From positions 372,001-436,000 of the forward strand of contig JADNRZ010000010.1 of assembly GCA_015501605.1 (NCBI GenBank): DNA of 64,000 nt, read 5' to 3'. Shown in pieces: positions 37,501 through 52,500 of the stretch. A program made the position numbers and the translations under genes. Source of the stretch: Panaeolus papilionaceus. Its lineage: Eukaryota > Basidiomycota > Agaricomycetes > Agaricales. Position 1 is the first letter of the stretch; every line of letters starts with the position of its first letter. The notes beneath the pieces are model-generated. The model did no database searches. It was not told the DNA's origin and saw only the letters and a program-made list of their open reading frames with translations.

Positions 37501-40500
37501 AACCTTGTCTCAGGTGGGCTCAACACATACGCCGCGTTGGGAACGACGAAATTCTTAACCTGGAATGGTGTCATTGGCAAGGCATAACATTAAGAATAAA
37601 AAGGTAAGGATGCGAATGTTTTGAATTAGATTGCGGAAATACGGTGTAGTATTGGTATCAAATGAGCGAGTGAATCACTGGAACTTGTCTTCGAACTTGC
37701 CGAAGATGATAGCAGAAAGACAAGAGACTTCTCTGACGGCAAGCACGCTCTGATAGAGAAAAAAAGTTGAGGTTAGCATCGGCATAGGGAAAACATTACC
37801 AGGGTAAGGATAAACGCACATCTACCAAGTTGTTCGGCAACTGCAGCATAACCTCTCGACTCCATTTTGCTAGGCCAGGAAGAAGTCCAGCAAGACGTAT
37901 CCTTTCCTCAGAGGGTATATCGCCACGTCCAATCCCAAAGAGGTCTTTTTCAATGCCAGCCATCAACACCTCAGTTGCCTTGTCCAACGCCACTTCTAGC
38001 ACGCGCAAGAAATCTTCCGACCTCAACACTGTCCGGGTCTCCTCCAGTAGTGCGTTGAAAGGTGGGTCGTTGAGCAGGTGCAGCGGTGGAACAGGTGGTG
38101 GAGGAATATAGGTAGTTGATTTCAGGTCTTGCAATCCGTCAACGCGGAGGTTTTGTGTCTGGTGCATATTCGACACGGCGAGGGCAGGCGAGTTGATAAA
38201 TTCCTTGGAGAGTTCCGATGATGAGAGAGTGGATGAGGGGGGTAGGTCGGACGAGTTGGTCGGGTTAATGGGTCGCACTTTATGGTATTCAAACTGTAGT
38301 TGATCATCTTGGTCTGCGAATGATTGGTAGATAGATGGCGCTGATGATGGTGAAGGTGAGAATCCGCCTTGGGTCAAAACGTGCTGAATAGTTTCTGGGG
38401 TTGGAGGTAACAGAGAGGAAAAGAAGCTACATGGGGTTAAATATAAGGAGTTGTACAAAAAAAAGTGCTAATCTCTTACTTGGTTCGCTTCTCATTCCCC
38501 TCAAATGTCACTTCGTGTTCAACTCGTCTTCTGACGTCCCGGATTAGCCGATGGAGGTCAACAGGAGAGAGGTGTGTTTTCAAGGAGACTCTGTTGGAAG
38601 CAAGGGGTGTTAGTCTCGGAAAACCTACGGGAGGAAGGAAACGGACCCTTCAAAAACTTCTTCAGTGCCCCTCCTAACCCGTTCTCCGACATCCTTCCAC
38701 CCAACGTGCAACAGCCACCAGCTAAGGGTCAAAAACTTGGTTTCCGTCTCATCGCTGACTTCCTCATCTAAGCCCCTCCTCCGCTCCTCTTCTGTTTCCC
38801 AATCTGCTAGATTCGGGGGCATTGTACCGCCACTCAAGAGGTCCTCTATTCGCTTGCCAAACTTCTCCAGGGAGTCGTCTTGTTTGCCCCCAAACCACGA
38901 CGAACCAAAGCTCAAACCAAATTGCAAAAGCATATTGCCGGCTGAAAGTTCGCGTTGCATAGCTTCCTCCATTTGCTCTCGCATGCGTTCATCTTTTTCT
39001 TGCTGAATTACAGATGAGACGTACTTGCTCCTAGCGAGCAAGGCCAATTGGATGGTGGTGAGGAGACTTAGTAGCGTTGCAGAATAGATCGTGGTCAGAG
39101 CTCGGGTTAGTGCTAAGGGGGTCATAAGTTTAAACAGTTGAAAGATATGTCGAATTTACCACGACTTACTGAGCATTTTAACCTCGTTCCACAGCTCTGC
39201 TTTTGACCTTGAGTCGGACGAGTCACTCATGATTGACATACCGAGGCTCAATGCACTGTCAGACTAGGAAATGATGAGCAACTTTCCTTGTGTTAGAAGA
39301 CAAAAAGATGTACCATAGCAAGGTTTGAAGGCCTGGGCTCATAACTCATTACACTTGACTCCGTCGCGCTAATGCTAATCATGGACGCAGAAAGATGCTC
39401 TCCGTCAGCACCTTCAATCATGGAAACAGACGAAGAGGGCGCCGGTGAATGCAAATCCCTGGCCTGCTGATCCAGTGAAGTCGCGGAAGATACAATCCAG
39501 CTTTGTGTGGCAGGTGTACTCTCGCTAGGGGTGTCTGATGGGTTAGAGGGCGATGCCTGAATCTCTTCAAACGAAGTTGAGGTATTGACCGCCAGTTCTC
39601 CTTCTACACCGGCTACAGAGGGTGCTGAGGAGCTGCCTTCCTGGCTCGACGAAAGACTTGAAGAAGGTCTAGAAGAGGAATTGATCGGAGGAGACTGGGG
39701 TGGCGGGTTAACAGCCAGGATATTTTGAGGTGGAATGTGAGCGAGTCGGGGAACTGGTGAAGAAATTGGCAGGGCCTTTGCTTTGCCTTTTGAGCGCGAT
39801 TGAAGCTCTTTGGTCACTGTCTCCACATCCATGTGTTCCTTCATTTGTTCTGCGAGAGTAGGAAGTAATGCTAAGACCGTATATGATGTATCATCGGCAG
39901 TTTGAGTAAATCGGTTTTGAAGGCTATTGTTAAACGGTTCGTCAGTATGGTGCATTCAGTACACAAATGTCACGACGCTAGCATTGGGAAATGCAGGGCG
40001 GAAATTCAGGGGTTTGAGCAACTCACCTCTCCTTCCCTTTTCTCTCAGCCTCCATCTTAACTTTAACTTCTTCTAGCCGGTCATTAAGATAACCTTTTGC
40101 GAGATATGCTCCACCCAAGAAACCCGCAGTCTTCAAGAGGCCTCCCCGACGTTCATAGACAAACGATTTGAGCCCCATGTCCGCTTCCGAGTGTTATCCA
40201 ATAAACGATACCCTTCGTCTTTAAAGCGTGGAGTTAAGGTAAGATAGAAATCCCCAGGTCAGAGATTAACTGATAGTTCAAACGTGTCCTATATTAATAA
40301 AAGGCTGCGTTAGTTCACGCAAAAGATCATGACAGCTACAACTCCTCAAATGATTTACTCACCCCTCAGAAATTAACCTGAAGTTAATTCTAGGCAGAGA
40401 AAAGACAGCAAAAGTACAAGACACCAATTCAGCTCTCTCGTATAAGCCAGACACTTGGGCGATGTGGTGGTCGTTGAGAAAGATGTGTGAGGACTATACG

Positions 40501-43500
40501 ACCCCGCGAAACCGGCATTCCCAGCGTCAGACCGGAAGCACGTGTTACTAATTTGGGAAAGGGATCGTAACGATTATGTAATTAATAAACAAATATGTAA
40601 GCAATGCTGCGTAGATTCTCACGGTTGCAGCCGTTCTCGACGTGGGTCACAACGAGCTGAGCTTTCCTCCACATCAACAACTTTCATTCTTTTAACTATG
40701 GTGAGTACACTCTGGTTCAGGCATCATCAAAAGCTCATGGGTAATTATGTATAATTTGTTTTTCCTTGCTATCCTCAAACCGCGTCTTAAACCGATTCCG
40801 CAAAACCCTTGGTTACATTCACCGCTGTATGGAACAATACGAACCTCGGTTTATAGGGCGGAGGCGGACGTTATCCATATCCTAAATACGTTTGGACACC
40901 AGCTGGTATGCATACGTGTTGGGTCTGTATGCAGAAAAGCTTAATCAGGTCGTTACAGGTGGTTGGTGGACCCGCCCTTCAAACTGGGCTGCAAACACTA
41001 CAGTTGCTGCCATCGGAATTCTTGCAGTTACATACGGGGTATGGAGCGTCAGTGCCAACCTTGAGGTGCGTCGTAGATACAATTATGTGTATTTCAATAT
41101 CCTAACCTTGATGGAAGAAACGTGTTGTGCAACCTATCCGCCCTATACCATCCATGCTGGTAAGTCCACTTGCATTTGCTATGGCCACGTTATACTGACT
41201 TGGGAATATAGTGGGCGAAGGAGTACGCAGATAAACAAGAAAAGTAGATTCCCAATAGAATATTTGTCTTGCCATTCACAAAATATCTCATCAATTCGCA
41301 AGACCCCACCGTCAAGAACTTGGAAGTTGACCTCATGCCTCACTCCCACATCCTTACACTCCGTGAATTCTGCTGTCATGTTTGCAGGTATACCTTCTCT
41401 GCTTGTTCTAGCGCTCTGCACAGGCTTAAACTCAACCGTTCGGCAAAACGCGACGTCATGTAGTGCAGGTTTTTTATCGTTTCTGATATCTTTCCCTGTG
41501 GTTCTAACAGGGAGTCCACCAGACTAGATATCTGAACATACTCCGTTTTGTGTGTTGCAAACACAGTTGTGGGGTTTCCATTTCAGCGGTCCTTCCGATA
41601 GGTGCTTGTCAGGGCGCCAATGCAATTGAGCATACTTGTGACCGTAAACCCTATTCAATTAGGAATGCATTCAAACGCCTGATGGGGGTGTCTGCCAATT
41701 TACGGACATGAACGGGCTACAATGGTCCCTCAAAATCCATGTCTCTTGATCATGACTTCAGTCTCCCTTGGCATGTCGAGGCTCAACGCGTCATTGCAGA
41801 GGTGACTGCGCTAAGAGAGATGTGATGGTATGGATGATCACGGTGGTTATCAGCTCCTTGTAATCTGTCGTTCCCCAGTTTTAACCCCTATTAGCAGGTA
41901 AAATCTTACAGGATGTTTGACGGGTTCACTACCCCCTGCAGAATTGATTCATACTTTCAATCATGTCTCAGGTTCTCAAAACAAGAAAAGCTGGCATCCA
42001 CATTACTTCCATCTCGCTTCTATCAAGTGCTCGCACGCACTTTTGGATTCATGTTGTTGCCCGATAACAATCCATCCAACCATCCGGGCTGTGCAGCAAC
42101 TGCAAAGCTGCGGTAAAGTCCTTCTCAATTCATATCCTGCGTTTCGTAGCTCTAATGATGCATTCATCAGAGCCATCATATCGTTTTGCACCGCTCAAAG
42201 ATTGAAATAGCGAGGCGTGATGTTGATTCCATACCCGAAAATCCCCCGCTGAAGGCAACTTATTCTCGACTGTAGTTGATCATCATCAAATGCTGTTCCG
42301 TCCCTTGGAACGATCAGCCCCTTCATTGAATTGAATTGGAGATCGTGTCTGAGCCCTTGATGGATTTTGGTATAGAGCACCCGGGTGAACATATCGTTCT
42401 ATTATTAACATGTGTATATATCTCATGGAGTATATAGAGCTCATTCCTACGGGCCTTTCCACCACTTATCCGCCTTTCCTGACCCTTCTACGCTATTAGC
42501 CACTCAACTCCATGGATTCTCAAGATATATCAGCGGCATTGGAAGTACTTTTAACGACGGTGAAACTCAGTCATCTGTCCGCCTATGCATGCCGTACGTC
42601 TCCGGTTCAATTTGTATATAACGTCCACTAATTTTCTCTTAGTTTCGGCACTAGTCTTCATATGCTATGATATCGTTCTTTTGTTCCCAGAAGAGGTAAG
42701 TGATTGGTTTGGCTTGTGTGCTCGCTTATTTATTCTTCGTTTTTGTAGCTGGAATACATCTGGAAGTAAGGATCAGTGGGATTACCAACACCCGTTGAAG
42801 CTGACTTGATAACAGAGCTGCATGGTCACTGCCCAAAATACTTTACATATTTACCCGTTACTGGAGCATTCCGGTTGGGTGGTAGGTTCCGGTTAATTTC
42901 TCTATACCCTCGTAACGCTAACTTGGCGTCTTTTTGTCGTTGGTTGTAGGATTTACTTCGTTGGTATGTCAATCTATTGTATTTCTCCCTGTGTCGCACT
43001 CATGGTTCTAGTCCACTCCAACGTTCAAGAATCCCATGAGGTTAGTTTTCTATTCTCCTTTTGTGTTCATCGATGCTCAAGTCATGACATCTACAGATGT
43101 GAGGCTCCCATGAATCGTATATGCATTAAAAAGTCTGAGACTTGAACCTTGACCAGATGCAAAGCGTGGTTCTATGGCATTCTTTTGTACGCGCTCTCCA
43201 AGTTCTTATGGGTGGCTGATCCGAACCAATTCCCCCCTTAGTTTTGGCCCAGCGATATTATCTCCCCTAACCAATGTTATTTTGGCCATTCGCGTTCATG
43301 CCCTTTATAACCGTGCCTCCTGGGGTGAGTGCACGACTCATCACATCAATAACTCCTTACTCATTCCCGTGACAGTGTTGTACTCTGCAGGAACTTTAAT
43401 TTTGAGTGCGTTCGTCGTATTGTCATCAAGTATTCATCTCCTGATCTACATTATTTTACGACAGTGGAAATTGCTGTCCGTTCTCACATCCATGCTGGTA

Positions 43501-46500
43501 TATTTCGCTCTTTGACACTTTTTCAGGTCCAATTCTATGTCAGCGCTGTTCTGGCACCAAAATCCGTAGAAACATGGTTCAAGGCCCCGCCTGGGGTTCC
43601 AATTTATGGCTGCTTATCGACAGCTAATTATGATATAACTCTCGTTGCATGGTAGGATTTTTGGATTGATTATTTGATTTTATTGACCGACAAATCCCTC
43701 AGGCTACCGTGCCTTTTCATCGCTGGTAAGAAATCACATGCGTGTTCGCCTTCGGTGATGCAGGTTTAAAAACAGTTCTCTTTAGCGACTCTATTCCTTA
43801 TGATGACATGGAAGGTTATCACAACGATGAAGTTCCGACGAGAGGCTGGTGTAGGCATAAGATTGTCACCGCTGTTTAAGGGCTTCGTCAAGAGTGGCTC
43901 TCTATATTTTCTACTGTATGTTGTCCTCTACATTATACTTTTCAGTCTGACACCTTTCCATAGGCTCACAGGTACGAAATGGCTCTTCCGTCCTTGAAAA
44001 CTCTTAAAGCTGATACCCTTCAAAGTCGCCATTGCTATCAGTAGTGCAATTAGTGTCCGAGTCCACAATCCATTGGTAACAACATACCAACCGTGAGTTA
44101 TGTTCCTCTCACAGATACGCCACTAAGAAGCTCAACGTTATGCAGATGGTTACTCGCTATCTTTTCTTGCGCTGTAAATCCTTCCTTTTGCCTCATTTCA
44201 AAATGTGATCTGACCTCCTCAACTTAGGGCCCAAGACTGATCCTCGACATCCGAAAGGCCAGCCAAGCGGAAGAAGTATCTACTATCCGCAGTGGTCTAG
44301 TTTTCGGGGCACAATCGCCAAAGGAGAGAAGTGAGGATCAGAGGTCCAGTGAGGCGTCCATCGGGAGCATTGACAATGCTAGAAGTGTGTAACAAATGTA
44401 AGAAACGTTTGACAGATACTATCATTGTGCGTCACTGGGGTCATGACCATCAGTCAGGTAATTGCGATTTCCTACCTCAGTCTTAGAGCAATAAGATTTT
44501 AAAAGTTTTATTTACGTAGAGGCGTCTATGACAATAGAATATTAAAAATATTTGGAGAAACTCAACAGCAGCGAGTGCAGAATTTAAAACGGAGGGTTTT
44601 TGCCCTCAATTTGTGTCTCGAAGTCATGCGAGTTTTGTGTAATTTTCAGATCCCTTCCGATATGCTGCACCTACGGGTCCGATTTCACTTGAAGGTTTAA
44701 AACGTACACGATAGTACATAAGTTTAATCTTGAGTGCATCAAGAAGATTTTGCGTCCGTCGATGAGAGAATACCTACTTTCAAGCCTCGAACTCAGGTTT
44801 TGGATGCCATCACTCTCCGACGATTTTGACAGAGAATGTAGTCATGACATATAGTGATAAGAATACTCGAGTAGTAGTCATTTCAAGTCCCTCCACCGGA
44901 AACAATTCGCTGTGCGTGCCTCTTTGTTTTCGCTTTCAAAAAAATATGCACGTATGTAAAAGACCAAAATTTATGTCGTTGGAAAGTTTCAAAGCCAAAG
45001 GTTCAGTGCAAAAAATTGCAATGTCCGAATGATACCTGAAAGTTTCCCGAGTGACCGCTGATGATAGTGTATGTAAACTCTTTGCACTATGTGCACTTTT
45101 ATTGGAGAATAACTTGAGTTCTGAAATACGACATCTTGGTCGGCATGACCTCATGAAACCCCTATGTGATTGCATCAAATTGACAAATTGGTCCTTGATT
45201 GGTGGCTCGAACCCGCGTTCCCTTTCCTGCTCAAAGCTTTCATTCAACTTTGCAGTTCAAGTCAACGCTCATCGTTTAGCGGATGTCAAACACTGGTAAG
45301 TATACGCAATCTATCTGAATCTTTTCTGGACTTGATTATGTCGCATCAGATCAGAGAAATTTTGTCGGGCATGATTTGTTGGTCGCAGTTCCGACTGATG
45401 GTCCAGTGATAACACGGTTTCTTCAAAACTGCCACGTCTTGTCTTGCGTTATCGAATACTTTAAACCCACAGCAAATGACTCATCAGATGAAATTAAGGA
45501 TGCCCGAAAAACCTTGCTCAACATTGCTCTAGTGTGTCAAGCGTTGGCAGAGGCATCCTTTGATGGGCTTTGGAGGGTAATACCTGGTTTCAGGCCGTTG
45601 CTTTCTATCCTTGCACCCTTGATCCGCATCATGAACGAACCAGCACTGGTGAGGGTCATTTTATAAGTCTCCGCTCCATACTTACCACCTTGATTCAGGT
45701 ATTTGGAAACTCCGTGCTCGACTGGCAGCGATTTGATTTTTACGCTCGTCGAGTTCGCGTCTACTGTCCTCGAGGCAAAAAAGTTCCGATCTCATCGAAT
45801 GTTTATATCCATGTCCTCAGATCACGGACCTCTCCACTTTTTCCTGGCTTACTCACCATCTCTTTCCATACCATGTCAGCAATTGAGCCCCAAGAGGCGT
45901 TCATTCTCCCTTCGCCTAGTATCCAGTATATTGAGGTCCACAACTCGGTTACAGCGAGACCGAAATTTTGGATCCCATTCTTTTCCGCGCTCAGTGTTGG
46001 CGCTCCTAATTTGAAACACCTTATTCTGAACGGAGATCAGCCAATCTCTCTTGAACCGATTTCCAACTTCCGTCACCTTCAAGAAGCTGAAATTCAGCTT
46101 CCTGGAACGTACATCAATTCCGATTTCCTCCAGGTTTTGGGTGGCATGGCGGAGTTGCGCTCTCTGACTCTTGATACCAGTGCCCTTTCCCCTACAGTTG
46201 CTCCTTTTCAAATTCTGAGCCAAGCTACACAAGAACTACCAGCGCCTATCGCCCCACTGCCACCTAAATTCATGTGTCTTACAAAACTTACTCTGGAGGG
46301 CCCACCACAATCCATATATCGTATACTACAGGAATTTCCATGCCAAAATATCTTACAGCTTCGGTTGATCGAGCACAAGGCATCGACCACTGATGCTGCT
46401 CTTCATGGCACCTGGCCGCTCATCATACAAAAGATATGCTCTGCGTCCAAACTCGACAACTTTTCCATAGGATCACGTTTAACCCCGGATTCTGGCTGCT

Positions 46501-49500
46501 CGTTAACAGTGCCCATTTTGATGCCCTGCACATCGTTCACATGTTTAACATCACTATCCATTTCTCATATAGCCGTCAACATCTCGGACAACGACCTTGT
46601 CCCCTTTCTCTCACCATTAAAGTCCCTCAAGACCCTTTTTCTACGTCTTGAGATGCCTGGTGGTGGGCTTTCTTTTGGTTCCCTTCACCAGATATCCTGT
46701 TCGTGCCCATCGATCCATTCACTTTTTATATCAATTGCTCACTCGAAGGAGAGGAATATGGATGCTATCAAAAATATAGGGCTTACACAGCGTCAGGGTT
46801 GTGGTCTTGTGCTGCTTGTGATGCATGTTCATTTCTTCGACGCTGGTCCCATTGAAGCCTCATCTCTTGTGGAAATCTCCAAATTTCTAAACTTCTGTTT
46901 TCCAAAGCTGAAATGCATTCGATCAATCTCCCCCGAGGGTGCTTTTGGGAGAGGTGAGCAAATAAAGGCTTTGGAGATATTTACTCTCGCATTGCAGGAA
47001 GCTTCTGCATTACACCCATCTTAGTATTGTTCCAGTAAAGAATTCCCTAACGAGGAGATTTTATAAATTAATCAGCTGTACAGTAACAAATTAACAGGTT
47101 TATCAGTTAATTTCATCAAGTATGTTTAGTAGGCTCAATAGATTTATAGCGCTCAAAACCGTCAAATAGCACCATGTATGGCTGGTGCTGATACCTTGTT
47201 TGGAGTCGGTCAACACTCGGCTTGAGAGGTTAGGTTACACATTTTATATATAGATCAAAATGGAGCTGGTGGAGCCCTCTATGTGGGTTGAGTCCTGTAG
47301 ACAGTCGGACATTCCTAACTATAGTGATGGTCGCTTCCGCGCCCCACGGAAAGTGATGCCCCAGCGCGGAAGTACATCAATACCCTGTGTTATCTATCGG
47401 ACAGGTGTGCCACCGACTCAATACGAGGCACAACATATTTTTGCCACAATCAAATCAATGTAAAAGTGTGGAGTGTCCTTTTCGACCAAAAGATACTTAG
47501 AAGCAGGAAATTGTAGCAGATTTGCCATCTTCGACTCGTTCTTGACAACGCAGGTGTCGAAGCTTCTTCATTGTGAAATCATGGCGCACGATGCTTCCAG
47601 TTCGACACCATTATTAAACCCTACAACGCCATTGGCCTTTCTACCTCCCGACCTTGCATTCCAGTCAACAATCGCGAGCTATTTAGCTGCTGGTAGCTGT
47701 GCTGTATGTCCCTCGCAACTTTCAAAGGCAGTGCTAATCTGATCTCCTAGGTACTGATATGGGACGTCTTAGAAAATCTTCGAAATGACTACAGGCTGCT
47801 AACCCAGTTCGACATCCGTGCTCCGACGGTGGTTTATTTTGTATCACGGTGAGTTATCTAAGAGCCTATTTCAAATTAAAGTCATACTAATGATATGAAC
47901 CCAGCTTAAGCGCTATCGGTTACGTTCTCACAACAGCGATGTTTGAGAGTAAGGATGATTATCTTCTCCTATCAAAGTTCAGATGCTGATACAGCGCATG
48001 GTTCAGCCATACCCATTCCATGGGGTTGCTCTAGGTTTCTGCGAGTCATCTCCATATTCTTCGCAATCGGCGTCCCAGCATCATCTCTTCTATTCTTCCT
48101 TCGACTCAGAGCAATATTCCATCGACGTTATGTCATTTCTATTTGCTTTGGCCTACTTTGGACTCTCGTTCTCGCGTCATGCTTGACTTTCATCTTTGGC
48201 ACTTCAGCAGTCAACATCGGCCCGACACAGTATTGTATGATCTCGAGACTTGAGGACTATGTCGCTTCATCCGCAATCATGCCTCTCATTCATGATGCCC
48301 TCGTGTTTGGGGCGATAACATGGAGGATGACATTGGACTCACACACCGATGTCGCTTCTGAGGAAAATATAGGGATCAGAGCTATATTGTGCGGTCAATA
48401 CCTACCAGCATTCACCCGGAGTATACTGCAAGATGGTCAAGTCTACTACTTGTAAGTTCGATGCCATGTGCAATGTATTCACGACTAACTTGCACATAGA
48501 ATGACCAATGTCGTCGGGTTCCTCACCTTAGTCGTCACACTATACATTCCAAACCTTTCCAAGGCCTATCGAACCATGTTCATATCACCTAATGTTGTAT
48601 TCGTCAACATTATGGCTTGTCGAGTGTTCCGGAAGACCAAGTTTGGCATCTTCCCAGAGAGCCAAATCTCAATGACACGAGTGCTGGGGGACCTGGGGAA
48701 TGATTCGATCTCGAGTTCGTCATCGAGGCCCCTCGAATTCAGTAATCAACTCCATTGTCTAACCAGCCAAAGGGACAGCATACATGTTCTAACACCTCCC
48801 CAAGATAGAAATTCGATATTGACGAATATTGGTGCAGAAAAAATTCGACAGACAGGTTGTGGCGCAGTATAGAAGAAGATATAAGGAGCTGCATAGCATA
48901 GATTACTCTTGCATTATAATTTATCTTGTTCATCATCACATCCTTGAGTTTTCTTTCTCTAAATCTTACCTTCGGGATTGGCCAACAGTCAGGCGCCATT
49001 TTGAGTCCAAGTGCACGAAGCCGAGAGTCGAGACCCAGTCCTTCAGTTCAACCTGCCTTCAATTTCCAGTCAACCACTGCTGTCGGTGTTCCGATGTTCG
49101 ATTTGCTCGAGAATTGTAGCCTGTAGGTATCATCATGCACAATCTGGATCGATATTGTGATCCAAGTAAGTCGAAGACCCCAGTCGCAGGCCGGCCATTG
49201 GCACAATCTAAGGTGCATTTTTATGTTGAAAGTCCCTTTTCTGGCTCTGAACCTGAATGTCATTACATCCCAATCAACATGTTATTAATTTAACTTCGCA
49301 GTTGAACAAGCGGCACTGTGATAACTCAAAGTATGTATACCCGAGTAGTAAGTCTCGTTATGCATTTCATTCACTTCACTTGCTCACATTGCCGATTAGA
49401 TACATATAGTCTTATTCACATCTAGTCCTCTGCCTACGTTTGATAGTATTCACTCCTGAGGTGATTCAAAGTTGAAGATGACTGCTAGTATCTGGAGCTA

Positions 49501-52500
49501 TCATTGCGCTACGCTCTGGAGTTCAATCGCCACCGCGATAAAACCTGAGGAAAAATATAGCAAGTTTGTTTGAGTGTGGTGAGTCACTGAAGGTGGACTC
49601 ACATAGAAATGCAAGAATGAAACCGATCCCCGCGCTAATCGAATCCACAATGCACCACATCTCAGCTTCGCCATCCGAGTCAATACCAAATCGGCATTGT
49701 GATGGGAGTTGGGAACTAAGCATCGATGCAAGAGCTAAGTGAATGCAATTTGGAGAGCAATCATCATGTTGGCCGAATCGATAGTCTGAGAGTCCCGAAA
49801 CTCGAATGGAGATGATTCAAAAAATGCACTCACCGATCCAAATCACCCCAAGTGTTAGAAATGTGACTAGATGCGGTTTTTTTCGGGACAGAAAAAATGT
49901 CTTCATAGGCCTGTTAAGATACCATAGCCTAGATGCAAGAAGTGAGTCAACAAATGCATTTTTATTTAATGCAGGTCCATTAAGGGCAAATTGGAACGTA
50001 CAAAATACTGCTCCACACCCAGGTAACGACCGCAAATACGCCTGCGACGCCACCAAACGGACCTGGTACCGTCAGCTCACAGTCAAACCTGAGTGCGCGT
50101 TGGGCCTAAAACATACCAACCACCTCTGAGAACCCGCCGATACCAGCAGTGAGGGGTGCAACAATGCTTTGTATGACGCCCAATGCTATGACGAGACCTT
50201 GAAGTGAAGGTATGGTACGGAATGACAGATTGAGATGATTGCGACGCGATACGATTGCCATCAGGGAAAGTCACATACTGTACAAAACGATTCTCGCTCT
50301 ATCACAGCTATCGTGTCGCAAGGCCGGAGAGTCTGGGATCATCACAACAAGAGAGGAGAGGGACGAGATGTAGCATCACACCAAGGTATGGCGTAGGCTA
50401 CATATATACTCTGACTGAACAGCGACCAGGCAGTGTTATTCATCACAGGGAATTGCTCCAAGTCAATCGGAGAGAAGACTCAGAGAGTAAATATAGTACT
50501 GAAGGTGTAATTTAGCCCTGGTGAGACCTGGGTAATAGTTGATATGATGAAAATTTTAATCAAGATCCTACTTTAAAATAAATAAAATCATGACAATCGC
50601 AGTCAAAGTAAGATGTGGCGAGCGACACCAGTCTACATTGTTGGGCAACTTGAATCGCGCAAAAGGACGGTCCGAATGACGAGTCAACAGCTGGAGATCA
50701 ACGCCAATGACCTGAAGGCAGCGAAGGCGACTGGTTGTCAGGAGCTTTTTGAGGTGCTGAAAGCACAGCGTGAAGATATTTGGGGCTGTGTTCAAAGACT
50801 TGAATCAGATAGAGAGGTATTTACACCGAGAGACATGGTATTTGGGCGGGAAGGTGCTCCTCAGCCAGGCACACCTGCAAGTCTCAAGCTTGCCGAGAAA
50901 AACGCAGCTCTATTATAGCTCCAGATGCACTTAAGGTCAGCCGGTGTATATCTCGAATGCCCCACCTTATTCCCTGGATCCCCCACTTTATCCTACTGCC
51001 TCCAACGATGCGGTAACCCAGATAGGGCCGACCGTTGATGTTGGAAATCGATTAATTAGGTCGATAAGATTCACTCTACAGAACGTAGCTATGAACATTC
51101 GTCGGCTGTTTAGATAGTATAAAGAAAACAAATCAAGACTGCAACTGTAACATGAACCACTCCTCGCAGCCGCTCTTTACGTCCCATATTGATCGGAGCC
51201 TGTGAGGCCAGAGCCGCTCAACGCCTCGTTGCGCTCAATACTGACGGACATATTGTGTTCCTCACGTAAACTTCCCTTAAGCGCTTAATATACTAGGGCT
51301 TACAATCTGCTCTCCAAGTATCGAGATCTTGAGTCTGTAACGGACCAAAACCTTTGACGAAATAAGCCTGACTTCGACTACATTGACAAGTGATGGTGTT
51401 TCTAGTAGGGTCCTTTATTGAGCGGAGGAACTGCGGAATATAATGAAAAATATTTTTATCAGTGTTTAACATATCTAAATAATCTATCATAACCATTGGA
51501 TGCTTCCAACGCTCTCCAAGGTCCATAAGGACTCGTTGGGTAGCGAGATAGGAGGTGCACCGGACTTTGCCGATATGCTGCAGTTGCTGACTCGTACACA
51601 GCCACCGGTTCTAACCGGTCCAAGCAGCCAGGACGTTGTGGGTAAGTTGGGGCGAGCATTGGTGAGCAGCAATGACGATGGATTGACAGACAAGCTCCGT
51701 GTTTTGTCCTTGGCTTCATTCTCTACTTAGAACCTTCATCGTTAAACAGCTTATTCTTTTCCTTGTGTTGGTCGTCTACGTCGTTTAGGCCTGGGGAATT
51801 CAGATTGTTGCTGTTGTCTTGCTTGGTCTGAAACGCACACACGCTCACACGCAGCTCACCGGCTCAACTCTCAGCATTTGTTATTTGATTAATTACTCTC
51901 GTCATCACCACCTTCTACTTGTTCTGGGCTAATTGGGGGTTTAGAACTGCTACTAGAGCTTGGGTTCAAATTATGGCCTCAACGTCGTCCTCAAGTGGGA
52001 AGAACAATACCAAGTATGGTTGTGATGTGGAACATGGGCATGGAGTTGGGGAAGGAGGTGCAGGGGTGGGAGTGGTGGATAAAGGCAAACGACGAGCGCA
52101 GCCATCATCACATTCGCAGGAGGACGACAGAGGCGCGAGTGAAGCAACACCATTGCTTTCAACTTCAGCAAGGGAACAGGAATCATATTCACGGTTATCA
52201 CATCCTACCCGGAGACGACCAAACCTCCCATCATCCTCCACATCCGCATTCGCAGCCTCAGGCATCCCCACATCACCCTCGCCCTCCGCATCTGCATCAC
52301 ATAACCGCAACACACTCTACAGAACGCTCATCAAAGTCTTTATAACCACACTATGCATCACTGTTTTTCTCTTCTTGATTATTCTCGTCGTTGGATGGTC
52401 ATACGCTTCTAGAATAGCGAGCATGGATCCGGAGAATATGATTGAGGAAGGTGTGGTAGTGCGTGGGCCGGAGGGGATTGAAGTGGTGAATGTGACCAGC